Shown: piece after piece, positions 24,947 to 32,549 of the stretch | How the letters are laid out: each line of letters begins with the position of its first letter | How positions within the stretch are numbered: position 1 is the first letter of the stretch | Assembly (NCBI GenBank): GCA_009772935.1 | Contig: WOUR01000025.1 | Location: 1-64,000 of the forward strand | Source: Rhodospirillaceae bacterium | Lineage (GTDB): Bacteria; Pseudomonadota; Alphaproteobacteria; Reyranellales; Reyranellaceae | Length of the DNA: 64,000 nt | Direction of reading: 5' to 3' | Program-made: the position numbers and the translations under genes | Notes under the pieces: model-generated | What the model saw: only the letters and a program-made list of their open reading frames with translations | Told to the model about the DNA's origin: nothing | Database searches by the model: none

Positions 24947-25884
24947 CATCCGTCCCCGTCACCACGATCGGCGGCTATCTCGGCGCCGGCAAGACGACGC
25001 TGGTCAACGGCCTCCTGGCGGGCGACCACGGGCTGCGGATCGGCGTGCTGGTCAACGATTTCGGCGCGATCTCGATCGACGAGAAGCTGATCGTGTCGCG
25101 CGACGACGACGTCGTCACCCTGGCGAACGGCTGCGCCTGCTGTTCGGTCGCCGGCGATCTCGCGATGGCGCTGGATCGCTTCGCCGGCCGCGCCGACCGA
25201 TACGAGCAGATCGTGATCGAGGCGAGCGGTGTCGCCGATCCGGCCCGTATCGCGGCGCTGGCGAAATCGCCAGGCCTGTCCCCTGGCGCCATCGTCGTGG
25301 TCGCAGACGCCGCGACGGTGCGTGCCCGCGCCCGCGACAAGTTCGTGGGCAGCCTGGTGCGCCGGCAGCTTGCCGCGGCGCACCTCGTCGTCCTGACGAA
25401 GATCGATCTCGCCGGCCCGGCGGACGTGAAAGACGCCCGCTCGCTCGCGACGGCACAGGCCCCGGGCGCGCGCATGATCGAAGTCCTGCAAGGGCACGTG
25501 GACGCCGGGGATCTGTTCTCCCAGACCACGCCTCGGCGCGGAGGCCTGCCCGCCTGCACGTCGGGCGGTCTCGAAGCCGCCTCTTCCCTCTTTGCCAGCC
25601 ATGTCTGGCGAACCGACGCGCCGGTCGACATCGAGGCGTTGCGCACCGTCGTCGCCGGCCTGCCAAACGGCATCGTGCGCGTAAAGGGCATCGTCGCCAC
25701 GGGTGCCGGCCGCCGGGTCGCCCTGCACCGCGCCGGCGAAGTCGTCAGCCTCGATCCGCTGGACAATGACCCGGATACCAAGGGTGCCGAGATCGTCGTG
25801 ATCGGACGATTGGGCCGCCTCGACGGAGCCCAACTCGACGGCGCATTCGGCGCCTGCCTCCTCCAAAGCAGGACAGACTCGTGA
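24943..25884 (+). CDS. CobW/COG0523-family GTPase (putative metal chaperone)
   Basis: A 313-residue G3E GTPase: Walker A GGYLGAGKTTL near residues 10-20, the metal-binding CxCC motif in NGCACCSV, EASGVADP, and the guanine motif TKID. Family members deliver Zn, Co or Fe to client enzymes. The C-terminal CobW domain is present but short (RVKGIVATGAG). It is coupled to the upstream amidohydrolase (ATGA) and to the downstream flavoprotein (GTGA). The metal-dependent amidohydrolase is the natural client candidate. Confidence 0.92.
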   Translation: MTSVPVTTIGGYLGAGKTTLVNGLLAGDHGLRIGVLVNDFGAISIDEKLIVSRDDDVVTLANGCACCSVAGDLAMALDRFAGRADRYEQIVIEASGVADPARIAALAKSPGLSPGAIVVVADAATVRARARDKFVGSLVRRQLAAAHLVVLTKIDLAGPADVKDARSLATAQAPGARMIEVLQGHVDAGDLFSQTTPRRGGLPACTSGGLEAASSLFASHVWRTDAPVDIEALRTVVAGLPNGIVRVKGIVATGAGRRVALHRAGEVVSLDPLDNDPDTKGAEIVVIGRLGRLDGAQLDGAFGACLLQSRTDS

Positions 25885-28343
25885 ACGCACTGCCAAGCCA
25901 TGCCCGCGTCGTCATCATCGGTGGCGGCGTCATCGGATGTTCGGTCGCCTATCACCTCGCGAAGCTCGGCTGGAGCGACATCGTCCTGCTGGAGCGCAAG
26001 CAGCTCACCTCGGGCACCACCTGGCACGCGGCCGGACTGATCGCGCAGCTTCGCGCGACCGCCAACATGACCCGGCTGGCCAAGTACAGCCAGGAACTCT
26101 ACGGCAGGCTCGAAGACGAGACGGGCCTGGCGACCGGGTTCAAGCGCAACGGCTCGTTGACCGTCGCGCTCACGGAGGAGCGCCTCGAGGAGCTGAAGCG
26201 CGGCGCATCCATGGCGCGGTCGTTCGGCGTCGAAATCGAGACGATCTCGGCCGCGGAGGCTGCTTCGCTCCATCCCCTGCTCAATATCGACGGCGTAGTC
26301 GGCGCGGTCGCCTTGCCGAAGGATGGCCAGGGCGATCCGACCAACATCGCGCTCGCCCTCGCAAAGGGGGCCCGTCAGCTCGGCGTGAAGATCTTCGAGC
26401 ACACCAGCGTGACCGGGATCGTGAAGGACCGCGACCGCGTGACCGGCGTCACCACCGACAAGGGCGCCGTCGAGGCGGAGTTCGTCGTCAACTGCGCCGG
26501 CATGTGGGGCAGCACCGTGGGCAGGATGGCGGGCGTCCCCCTGCCGCTGCAGGCCTGCGAACATTTCTACATCGTCACCGAGCAGGTCCCCGGCCTGTCG
26601 CGCACCCTGCCGGTGCTGCGGGTGCCCGACGAGTGCGCCTACTACAAGGAGGATGCCGGCAAGATCCTGCTGGGCGCCTTCGAGCCGGTCGCGAAACCCT
26701 GGGCCACGAACGGCATCCCCGAAGACTTCTGCTTCGACCAGCTGCCGGAGGACTTCGACCACTTCGCGCCGATCCTGGAGAGGGCGACACGGCGCATGCC
26801 CATCCTGGAGAAGACCGGCATCCATACCTTCTTCAACGGACCCGAGAGCTTCACGCACGACGACCGCTACCTGCTGGGCGAGGCCCCGGACCTCCGGAAC
26901 TTCTTCGTCGCCTGCGGCTTCAACTCGGTCGGCATCCAGTCGGCCGGCGGCGCCGGCAAGGCGCTGGCCGAGTGGATCGTGGGCGGCGCCCCACCCTTCG
27001 ACCTGTGGGACGTCGACGTGCGGCGGACCTTCCCCTACCAGTCCACGAAATCCTTCATCGAGGCCCGGGTGACGGAGACGCTGGGGCTGCTCTACGCCGA
27101 CCACTTCCCGTACCGGCAGTTCGCCTCGGCGCGCGGCGTGCGCCACACGCCCTTCTACGAGCGCCTGAAGGAACGCGGTGCCTGCTTCGGCGAGACCGCG
27201 GGCTGGGAGCGCGCGCACTGGTTCCAGCCGGCCGACCGGCGCGAGGCCGGCGTGGCGCCCGCCTATCGCTATTCGTGGCAGCGGCAGAACTGGTTCGAGT
27301 ATTCGGCCGAGGAACATCGCGCCGTCCGTACCGGCCTCGGCATGCTGGACATGAGCGCCTTCGGCAAGTTCCGCGTCGACGGTCGCGACGCCGAGGCGGT
27401 TCTGCAGCGAATCTCGGCCAACGACGTCGCCGTCGAGCCCGGCCGCATCGTCTACACGCAGTGGCTGAACGAGCGCGGCGGCATCGAGGCCGACCTCACC
27501 GTCACGCGGCTGGGCGAAGAGTCGTTCCTGGTGATCACGGCCGCCGCGGCGGTGACCCGCGACCTGGCCTGGCTCAGGCGGCACATCCCGGCGGAGGCCC
27601 ACTGTACCGCCCTCGATGTCACCAGCGGCGAGGCCTGTCTGGCCATCATGGGCCCGCGCTCACGCGAGTTCCTGCAGTCGTTGACGACGGCCGACCTGTC
27701 GAACGCGGCCTTCCCCTTCGGAACGGCGCGCACGATCGAACTCGGCATGGCCCTGGTGCGCGCGCACCGCATCACCTATGTCGGCGAGCTGGGCTGGGAA
27801 CTCTACATGCCCACCGAGTTCGCGCGGCAGATCTTCGATCTCCTCGTCGACGCCGGCGAGCCGTACGGGCTCCGGCTGGCCGGCGTGCACGCCATGAACT
27901 CGCTGCGCCTCGAGAAGGCCTATCGCGATTTCGGCCACGACATCAGCGACGAGGACCACGTGCTGGAGGCGGGCCTGGGGTTCGCGGTGAAGGTCGATAA
28001 GCGGTCCGGCAAGTTCGGCGACTTCCTCGGCCGCGCCGCCGTCATGCAGAAGAAGCAGGCCGGACTCAGCCGCCGCCTGCTGCAGTTCCAGCTCGTGGAT
28101 CCCCTGCCCCTGCTCTATCACGCCGAGCCGATCCTGAGGGACGGCAAGGTCGTGGGCTATCTCGCCTCCGGCGGCTACGGCCACCATCTGGGGGCCGCCA
28201 TCGGGCTGGGATACGTCCCCAGCGAAGCCGGCGCGGATATCCTCGCCGCGCGTTACGAGATCGAGGTCGCGGGCGAGCGGATCCAGGCCATTGCCAGCCT
28301 GAGGCCGCTGTACGATCCAATGAGTAGGCGTGTCCGCCAGTAA
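25881..28343 (+). CDS. dimethylglycine/sarcosine dehydrogenase-like flavoprotein with GcvT domain
   Basis: An 820-residue two-part enzyme. The N-terminal DAO-type FAD domain starts with VVIIGGGVIGCSVAYHLAKLGW and has SGTTWHAAGLIAQLR, whose His matches the covalent FAD attachment site of dimethylglycine dehydrogenase. The C-terminal part from about residue 430 is a GcvT-like aminomethyl-folate domain (YVGELGWELYMP, HAMNSLRLEKAYRDFGHD). Such enzymes demethylate N-methylated glycines and pass the one-carbon unit to tetrahydrofolate. The GTG start at 25881 overlaps the CobW-like stop. Context with a GlxA-type regulator supports betaine-derived catabolism. Confidence 0.92.
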   Translation: MNALPSHARVVIIGGGVIGCSVAYHLAKLGWSDIVLLERKQLTSGTTWHAAGLIAQLRATANMTRLAKYSQELYGRLEDETGLATGFKRNGSLTVALTEERLEELKRGASMARSFGVEIETISAAEAASLHPLLNIDGVVGAVALPKDGQGDPTNIALALAKGARQLGVKIFEHTSVTGIVKDRDRVTGVTTDKGAVEAEFVVNCAGMWGSTVGRMAGVPLPLQACEHFYIVTEQVPGLSRTLPVLRVPDECAYYKEDAGKILLGAFEPVAKPWATNGIPEDFCFDQLPEDFDHFAPILERATRRMPILEKTGIHTFFNGPESFTHDDRYLLGEAPDLRNFFVACGFNSVGIQSAGGAGKALAEWIVGGAPPFDLWDVDVRRTFPYQSTKSFIEARVTETLGLLYADHFPYRQFASARGVRHTPFYERLKERGACFGETAGWERAHWFQPADRREAGVAPAYRYSWQRQNWFEYSAEEHRAVRTGLGMLDMSAFGKFRVDGRDAEAVLQRISANDVAVEPGRIVYTQWLNERGGIEADLTVTRLGEESFLVITAAAAVTRDLAWLRRHIPAEAHCTALDVTSGEACLAIMGPRSREFLQSLTTADLSNAAFPFGTARTIELGMALVRAHRITYVGELGWELYMPTEFARQIFDLLVDAGEPYGLRLAGVHAMNSLRLEKAYRDFGHDISDEDHVLEAGLGFAVKVDKRSGKFGDFLGRAAVMQKKQAGLSRRLLQFQLVDPLPLLYHAEPILRDGKVVGYLASGGYGHHLGAAIGLGYVPSEAGADILAARYEIEVAGERIQAIASLRPLYDPMSRRVRQ

Positions 28344-28485
28344 CGACTTGCCGGCTGTGCGGCTCGCCCGGCTCACCCCTGGATAAGCGAGCCATTAACC
28401 GCCGTGCTCGTGAAGTCGAGCAGGACGATCATGTCGGCGTAATCCAGGCCGCCGCCCAGCACCATAGGTTGAGTCCGTAACTCCA

Positions 28486-28497
28486 GAGGGTGTGAAG
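28486..28497 (+). repeat. left terminal inverted repeat of IS element, preceded by TCCA
   Basis: GAGGGTGTGAAG matches the inverted right end (GAGGTTGTGAAG) at 11 of 12 positions. The 4 bp immediately outside (28482-28485) are TCCA, identical to the 4 bp outside the right end, consistent with a target-site duplication of the size known for IS1182-type elements. Confidence 0.65.
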
Positions 28498-28580
28498 TTA
28501 TGGGTCTTCGGCGGTAGTTGAACGCAGAGAGTTGTGTGGTCGAAGGCAGGATCTGCCTTGAGGCCATGTATTGAGTGAGG

Positions 28581-29863
28581 TCAGGCGAGGCCGAGACGCT
28601 TGGTCTGGAGGGAGTTGAAGGCGTGGACATGCCAGAGCACCACGGCCTTCACCTTGTCGACGCCGCGCACGAGCAGACGACGGAAGCCGTGGTTCCTCAT
28701 GTGGGCGTGCGGCCGCTCGGTGGCGAAGCGCCTGCGATAGATAGCCTGTCCCCGTTCGCCGGCCATGCGCTGCCGCCAGGCGACGGTCCCTGGTCCGTCC
28801 CCGCGCTTGGGGAGGGCGGGATCGATTTTGCCCTTTCGCGGCAGCGGGCAGAACAGCTCGATGCCCCGCCCGTGCAGCGTCTCGATTTCGGTCTTGCTGA
28901 AGTAACCTCCATCCGCCAGCAGCTTGTCCGGTGTCACGCCATAGCGGCGTTCGACCTCCCCGACCGCCTCGCCCAGCAGGCCGTAGTCGCTGCCCCGGTC
29001 CGTCACCGACACGCCGACGACGTGGGCGCCGCCCACCGCGGTCTTGACCTGCACGTTGTAGGCCGCCCGGAAGCTGCCATCTCCCATCTTCATGATCCGC
29101 GCGTCGGGATCGCTGGTCGAGGCTCGGCTCTCGCCGCCGTCCTTGCGCGGCTCCTTGCGGCGCTGCCCGGCCGCCGCCTCGTCGCGGCGCTTCTCGATCT
29201 TCGCCTGTGCCCCGCGAGCCTTCTCGAGACGCCGCGCCCGGTCTTCCGCCGCCGCCAGCCGCCGTGCCTTGATCCGCCGCTCCGAGGCCGCCGGGTCCTC
29301 GTCAACCTCCGCCCGCAGCTTGCGCACCGTCTCGACCGACGCCCGATGCAGCTCCGCCAGACGGCCGGCACTGCGGAACGAACGGCCACTCGCCAGCGAT
29401 TGAAGCTTCATGCCGTCGACCGCCAACACCCGCACATCAACCGAGCCTGAGGCGATCAGACCCGTCAGCGACTGCGACAGCAGCTCATCCAGCACAGGCC
29501 CTGCCGAGCCGCGGAAGTCCGACAGCGTGTGGTAGTTCACGCTCACCCCGCCCAGCAGCCACAGGCAAGCAAGGTCGGTCTTGCACAGAGGTCCAGCAGA
29601 CGCGCGCTGCCGCCCCCTTCCAGGGTCGCATACAGCCACAGCGACACCAATATCGCGGGATCGATCGCGGGCCGGCCACTCGACGACACCGTTGTTTGTA
29701 CCCGCCCGTACAACAACGACAGGTCCAACTCCTCGACGTAATCCCACACCTGACGGGCCCGGTGATCGGGCGCCAGAAGATCATCCAGGCTGCTCTGCTG
29801 GAACTCGATCTGCGTCCGGACTGCCGTCTCAAGACGCAATCCCGGTGGTCCACCCTTGCCCAT
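28581..29863 (-). pseudogene. IS1182-type transposase, frameshifted
   Basis: The N-terminal part (ATG 29863; TAVRTQIEFQQSSLDDLLAP, DHRARQVWDYVEELDLS) reads to about LLDLC near 29595 and then hits a stop at 29543. The rest continues in another frame (KTDLACLWLLGGVSVNYHTL, SDFRG, LAVDGMKL, ADGGYFSKTE, ATERPHAHMRNHGF) to 28581. Together they cover a normal IS1182 DDE transposase with a DUF772-type N-terminus. The shift equals a 2-nt insertion or a 1-nt deletion within CTGGACCTCTGTGCAAG. No A-rich slippery site is present, so programmed frameshifting is unlikely and the gene is probably dead. Confidence 0.85.
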
Positions 29864-29926
29864 CGACGCCTCGCTGAACTGACTTCCAGATCAGCGAATC
29901 AAAACTTCCGAAGCGTCGCGAGGCTT

Positions 29927-29938
29927 CTTCACAACCTC
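29927..29938 (-). repeat. right terminal inverted repeat of IS element, followed by TCCA
   Basis: CTTCACAACCTC on the plus strand is the inverted partner of the left end. TCCA at 29939-29942 repeats the left flank. The end lies 63 bp upstream of the transposase start. Confidence 0.65.
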
Positions 29939-29984
29939 TCCAGTGGCGCGAAGGCAGTCGAATCCAAGTCATAGTCTAGGAGAG

Positions 29985-30410
29985 TTACCGACCGAGAAAT
30001 TTACTCGAGCCCAGTTTGCCCAGGTACCGATTGCCATTAGCGACTTCGGCCATTGGCGCCTTGACGGCCTGCCCAAGTAGCCTCCGCCACCCCCTGGCAG
30101 CTCTGGTGACCAGCGGCACCGGCTCGAAAAGGTCGCGAAAGTACTTTCGCCTAGGACTCTCAGTATATCTGCTGAATGCGGCTTGATATACAGCGTGGTC
30201 GCCGTCGCGATAGACGCCCTGGATGGGGGTTTTATCCCATGTAGCGGAGGGTGAGTTCTGAGCCCAGACCGCGACCAGGGCATCAGTTGTAGTTTTCAGT
30301 GCCTGGGCGAGACCATTCTCATTGAAAGCACTCCACTCATAGACATCGAATGAACTCTGGTAAGCTACCGGCTCCTGCTCGGGAAGCGCGGTTGATGTTT
30401 GGTTTGGTCT
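29985..30410 (-). pseudogene. AT-richer gene remnant without a start codon
   Basis: On the minus strand a frame stays open from about 30410 to a TAA at 29985-29987, roughly 140 codons, with no ATG, GTG or TTG near its upstream end. It reads like a real protein: FDVYEWSAFNENGLAQAL, DALVAVWAQNSPSATWDK, GVYRDGDHAVYQAAFSRY, RKYFRDLFEPVPLVTRAA, NRYLGKLGSSKFLGR at the end. Codons often end in A or T (AAT, GAT, TCA, TAT), unlike the GC-rich neighbours, so it looks foreign. I do not recognise a family. It lies between the IS and the deacylase stub, and its 5' part is presumably lost. Confidence 0.5.
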
Positions 30411-30411
30411 G

Positions 30412-30945
30412 CTACCCCCACAACACCACCCCCACCTTCGCGTCCGTCAGCCGTCCCTGTTCCCAGGTGAGGGCGCCGTTCACCACAGTGTATTCGACGC
30501 CGCGCGAGGGCACGACGATGCGCTTGGCGCCGCCGGGGAGGTCGTGGCGGCGTTCGCCGTGGTTGCTGAAGCCGATGGCCGACGGATCGAAGATCGCGAC
30601 GTCGGCCGGGGCGCCCTTCCTGAGACGGCCGCGGTCCTTGAGGCCGAGCAGGTCAGCCGGATCCGAGGTGAGCTTGCGCACGCCTTCCTCCAGGGTGATC
30701 GCCTGCTTCTCGCGCACCCAGGTGCCCAGCAGGTAGGTCGGGTAGCTGGCGTCGAACAGCATGTCGACATGGGCGCCGCCGTCGCCCAGTGCCATCAGGA
30801 TGGCGGGGTTGTTCAGCAGCTCGCGCATGCGGTCCTCGCGCGTGTTCCACGAGGAGATGGTGAACTCGGTGTCGAGATCGTGGGCCAGCACCGTGTCGAG
30901 GAAGGCGTCGACGCTGTCCTTGCCCTGCACCTGCGGGCAACGAGC
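30412..30945 (-). pseudogene. N-acyl-D-amino-acid deacylase, C-terminal fragment
   Basis: About 177 residues match the C-terminal third of the amidohydrolase-type N-acyl-D-amino-acid deacylases: CPQVQGKDSVDAFLD, LMALGDGGAHVDMLFDASY, PTYLLGTWVREKQAITLEEG, KLTSDPADLLGLKDRGRL and ADVAIFDP. The metal-binding N-terminal two thirds are missing. Upstream of about 30945 the frame stays open to 31122 but its sequence no longer resembles the family. The missing part is not found at the other end of the phage block, so this is a deletion rather than a simple split by insertion. Confidence 0.8.
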
Positions 30946-31063
30946 CTCTGGTGTCACTGGTCGAAAGTGCCCCAAAGTCCCCATCTGCCCTTGTATTACG
31001 TGGGCTATGGCGTCCTTCCACTGGTTGTAGTCAAATGCCCAGGACAATCGGAGGAGGGGAGGT

Positions 31064-31141
31064 ATGACGGTAAAACTTGCGGTTTGGGCCATGATCGTGA
31101 GCTCAACCCTAGCGCTTATCACCAGCCACGCTCCGCGATGA
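31064..31141 (+). CDS. possible 25-residue hydrophobic peptide at the phage edge
   Basis: A short plus-strand frame (start MTVKLAVWAMIVSST) follows an unusually strong purine-rich ribosome-binding site GGAGGGGAGG. It is hydrophobic in the middle, like a signal or membrane segment. It overlaps the 3' end of the tail-fibre gene on the other strand. There is no homology argument, so it may be chance. Confidence 0.2.
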   Translation: MTVKLAVWAMIVSSTLALITSHAPR

Positions 31142-32546
31142 ACTTGAACTTCCAGGCTGCCGGCGTGAGATCAGTCGCCCCGAACGCACCGGGATTAACA
31201 ATGAGAAAGGCTGATGACGTCGTCACCGTCAGTCGCATGGTGTTGCGCGTCAAGCTGATCGACGGCGCTCTGGCGTTGCCACTTTCTGAACCCGTGGTGC
31301 TTAGTACGCTGACCTGCTCGCTTACCGCAAAACCGGCATTCGCAGTCGTGCATTCAAAAATGATATCTTTCGCGCGCGGTACGATTCCAAGATTGTGGCT
31401 CCTGCTGACGGACGTCGAAGTGCTTGGCAGGGTCGAGGTGAAGCCCGAATCGTATTGGCCGTTGTAGCCATAGGCGACTGTCGAAGTGACGCCCATCCCG
31501 TCGGTCGCTGCCTCCCCCATCACGACGAGGTTCACCGGCGGTGCTGACGTTCCGTTGCCGAGGTAGCCACGCATCTCGGCGATGTTGAAGGTGAACTGGC
31601 CGCTGGTGACGGCGGGCGTGCCGCCGTGCTGGTAGATCGGTGGCAGGAGCGTGCTGCCGGGGGTCAGGACGCCGCCGGCGATCGTGACATAGAGGAAGTT
31701 CGGTGTCGCGGCGGCGCGGTTGGGCGCCAGCCCCGGCCAGGTGAGCGGGCCCGTGCTCACGCCGATCGTGTCGACCGGCGCCCCGGTCGCGACCGACCAG
31801 CCCGATGCGGCCGTGGCGACCAGCGGGTAGGTCGGCGAGACGTTCGACGTCTGCAGCGCGAGGGTGCCGCTCGTCGTCGCCGGCAGGAAGTTGGGCAGGC
31901 CGGCCGTGGTCACGGGGCCCGCGCTCACCGTCTGGCGGCAGCTGGAAAATGCCGGATAGGCCGGCGTCTGCCAGGCGGCATCGGCGCCGCTGATGCCCAG
32001 GAACTGGCCCGAGCTGCCGCGCGGCAGGCGCCTGTAGCCGGCACCGTCGCGGGTCAGGAGGTCGCCCGCCGTCGTCAGCTTGTCGATGTCGCCACGGAAG
32101 GCCTGCAGCGCCTGGATGTGCGCATAGTTGGCCTGCTCCGTCGCCGGGTCGCTGATGCTGGAGACGGTGTAGCGTCCCACGATCTCGGCGAGCTGCTGCA
32201 TCGCCATGTAGATTTCGTCGAAGCGCCGCTCGACCACCTCGGGATAGTAGCCGCCCTGGTTGGAAAGCACCGTCGTCTGCGTGTAGGGCACCGTGCGCAC
32301 GATGGTCAGCTTCGTGCCGGTGGCGATCGGCGAGCCGGTGAGCGGATAGGTGACGTTGCCGCCGGTCCGCCCGCCGATGCCGGTGACACTGAACTGGCTG
32401 GCCGACAGGGTCGTCTCGACATCGTCCTCGTCGGTGTAGATCACCGACAGGTGCGAGGCTTCCAGGATCGGGAAGCTGTAGGCGAAGACGGTCGCCGAGG
32501 CGTTGCCGTCGTGGATCACCTTGCGGGTCGTGGTCGTGAGGGCCAT
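31119..32546 (-). CDS. phage tail fibre protein, T7 gp17-like N-terminus
   Basis: A 475-residue protein. The N-terminal 150 residues (VFAYSFPILEASHLSVIY, YYPEVVERRFDEIYMAMQQL) match the tail-attachment domain of T7 gp17-type fibres. The distal part is a Gly/Thr/Ser-rich beta-type region with no recognisable enzyme domain and ends AAWKFKFIAERGW. The distal end should carry host-binding specificity. It is the last phage gene of the block. Confidence 0.85.
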   Translation of the reverse strand: MALTTTTRKVIHDGNASATVFAYSFPILEASHLSVIYTDEDDVETTLSASQFSVTGIGGRTGGNVTYPLTGSPIATGTKLTIVRTVPYTQTTVLSNQGGYYPEVVERRFDEIYMAMQQLAEIVGRYTVSSISDPATEQANYAHIQALQAFRGDIDKLTTAGDLLTRDGAGYRRLPRGSSGQFLGISGADAAWQTPAYPAFSSCRQTVSAGPVTTAGLPNFLPATTSGTLALQTSNVSPTYPLVATAASGWSVATGAPVDTIGVSTGPLTWPGLAPNRAAATPNFLYVTIAGGVLTPGSTLLPPIYQHGGTPAVTSGQFTFNIAEMRGYLGNGTSAPPVNLVVMGEAATDGMGVTSTVAYGYNGQYDSGFTSTLPSTSTSVSRSHNLGIVPRAKDIIFECTTANAGFAVSEQVSVLSTTGSESGNARAPSISLTRNTMRLTVTTSSAFLIVNPGAFGATDLTPAAWKFKFIAERGW

Positions 32547-32549
32547 GGG

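Larger units (their letters stand above)
28486..29938 (-). mobile_element. IS1182-family insertion sequence
   Basis: A 1453-bp element bounded by imperfect inverted repeats and flanked by TCCA on both sides (28482-28485, 29939-29942). It carries one transposase gene on the minus strand that is split by a frameshift. Size, inverted repeats, 4-bp duplication and transposase type all agree. Both ends appear intact, so recent insertion with later loss of the transposase frame is likely. Confidence 0.8.

Noticed and set aside
24975..27602. 875-codon open frame on the minus strand
   Set aside because: It is antisense to the CobW-like and flavoprotein genes, whose frames have clear domains and couplings; it is a GC-driven shadow.
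25937..28000. 687-codon plus-strand frame inside the flavoprotein gene
   Set aside because: Its Arg-rich translation is a frame shadow of the dimethylglycine dehydrogenase-like gene.
28373..28465. 30-residue minus-strand frame (VLGGGLDYADMIVLLD) left of the IS, as the tail of a gene interrupted by the IS
   Set aside because: Joining the IS flanks does not give a continuous frame into a recognisable gene, and the remnant on the other side already ends before the IS.
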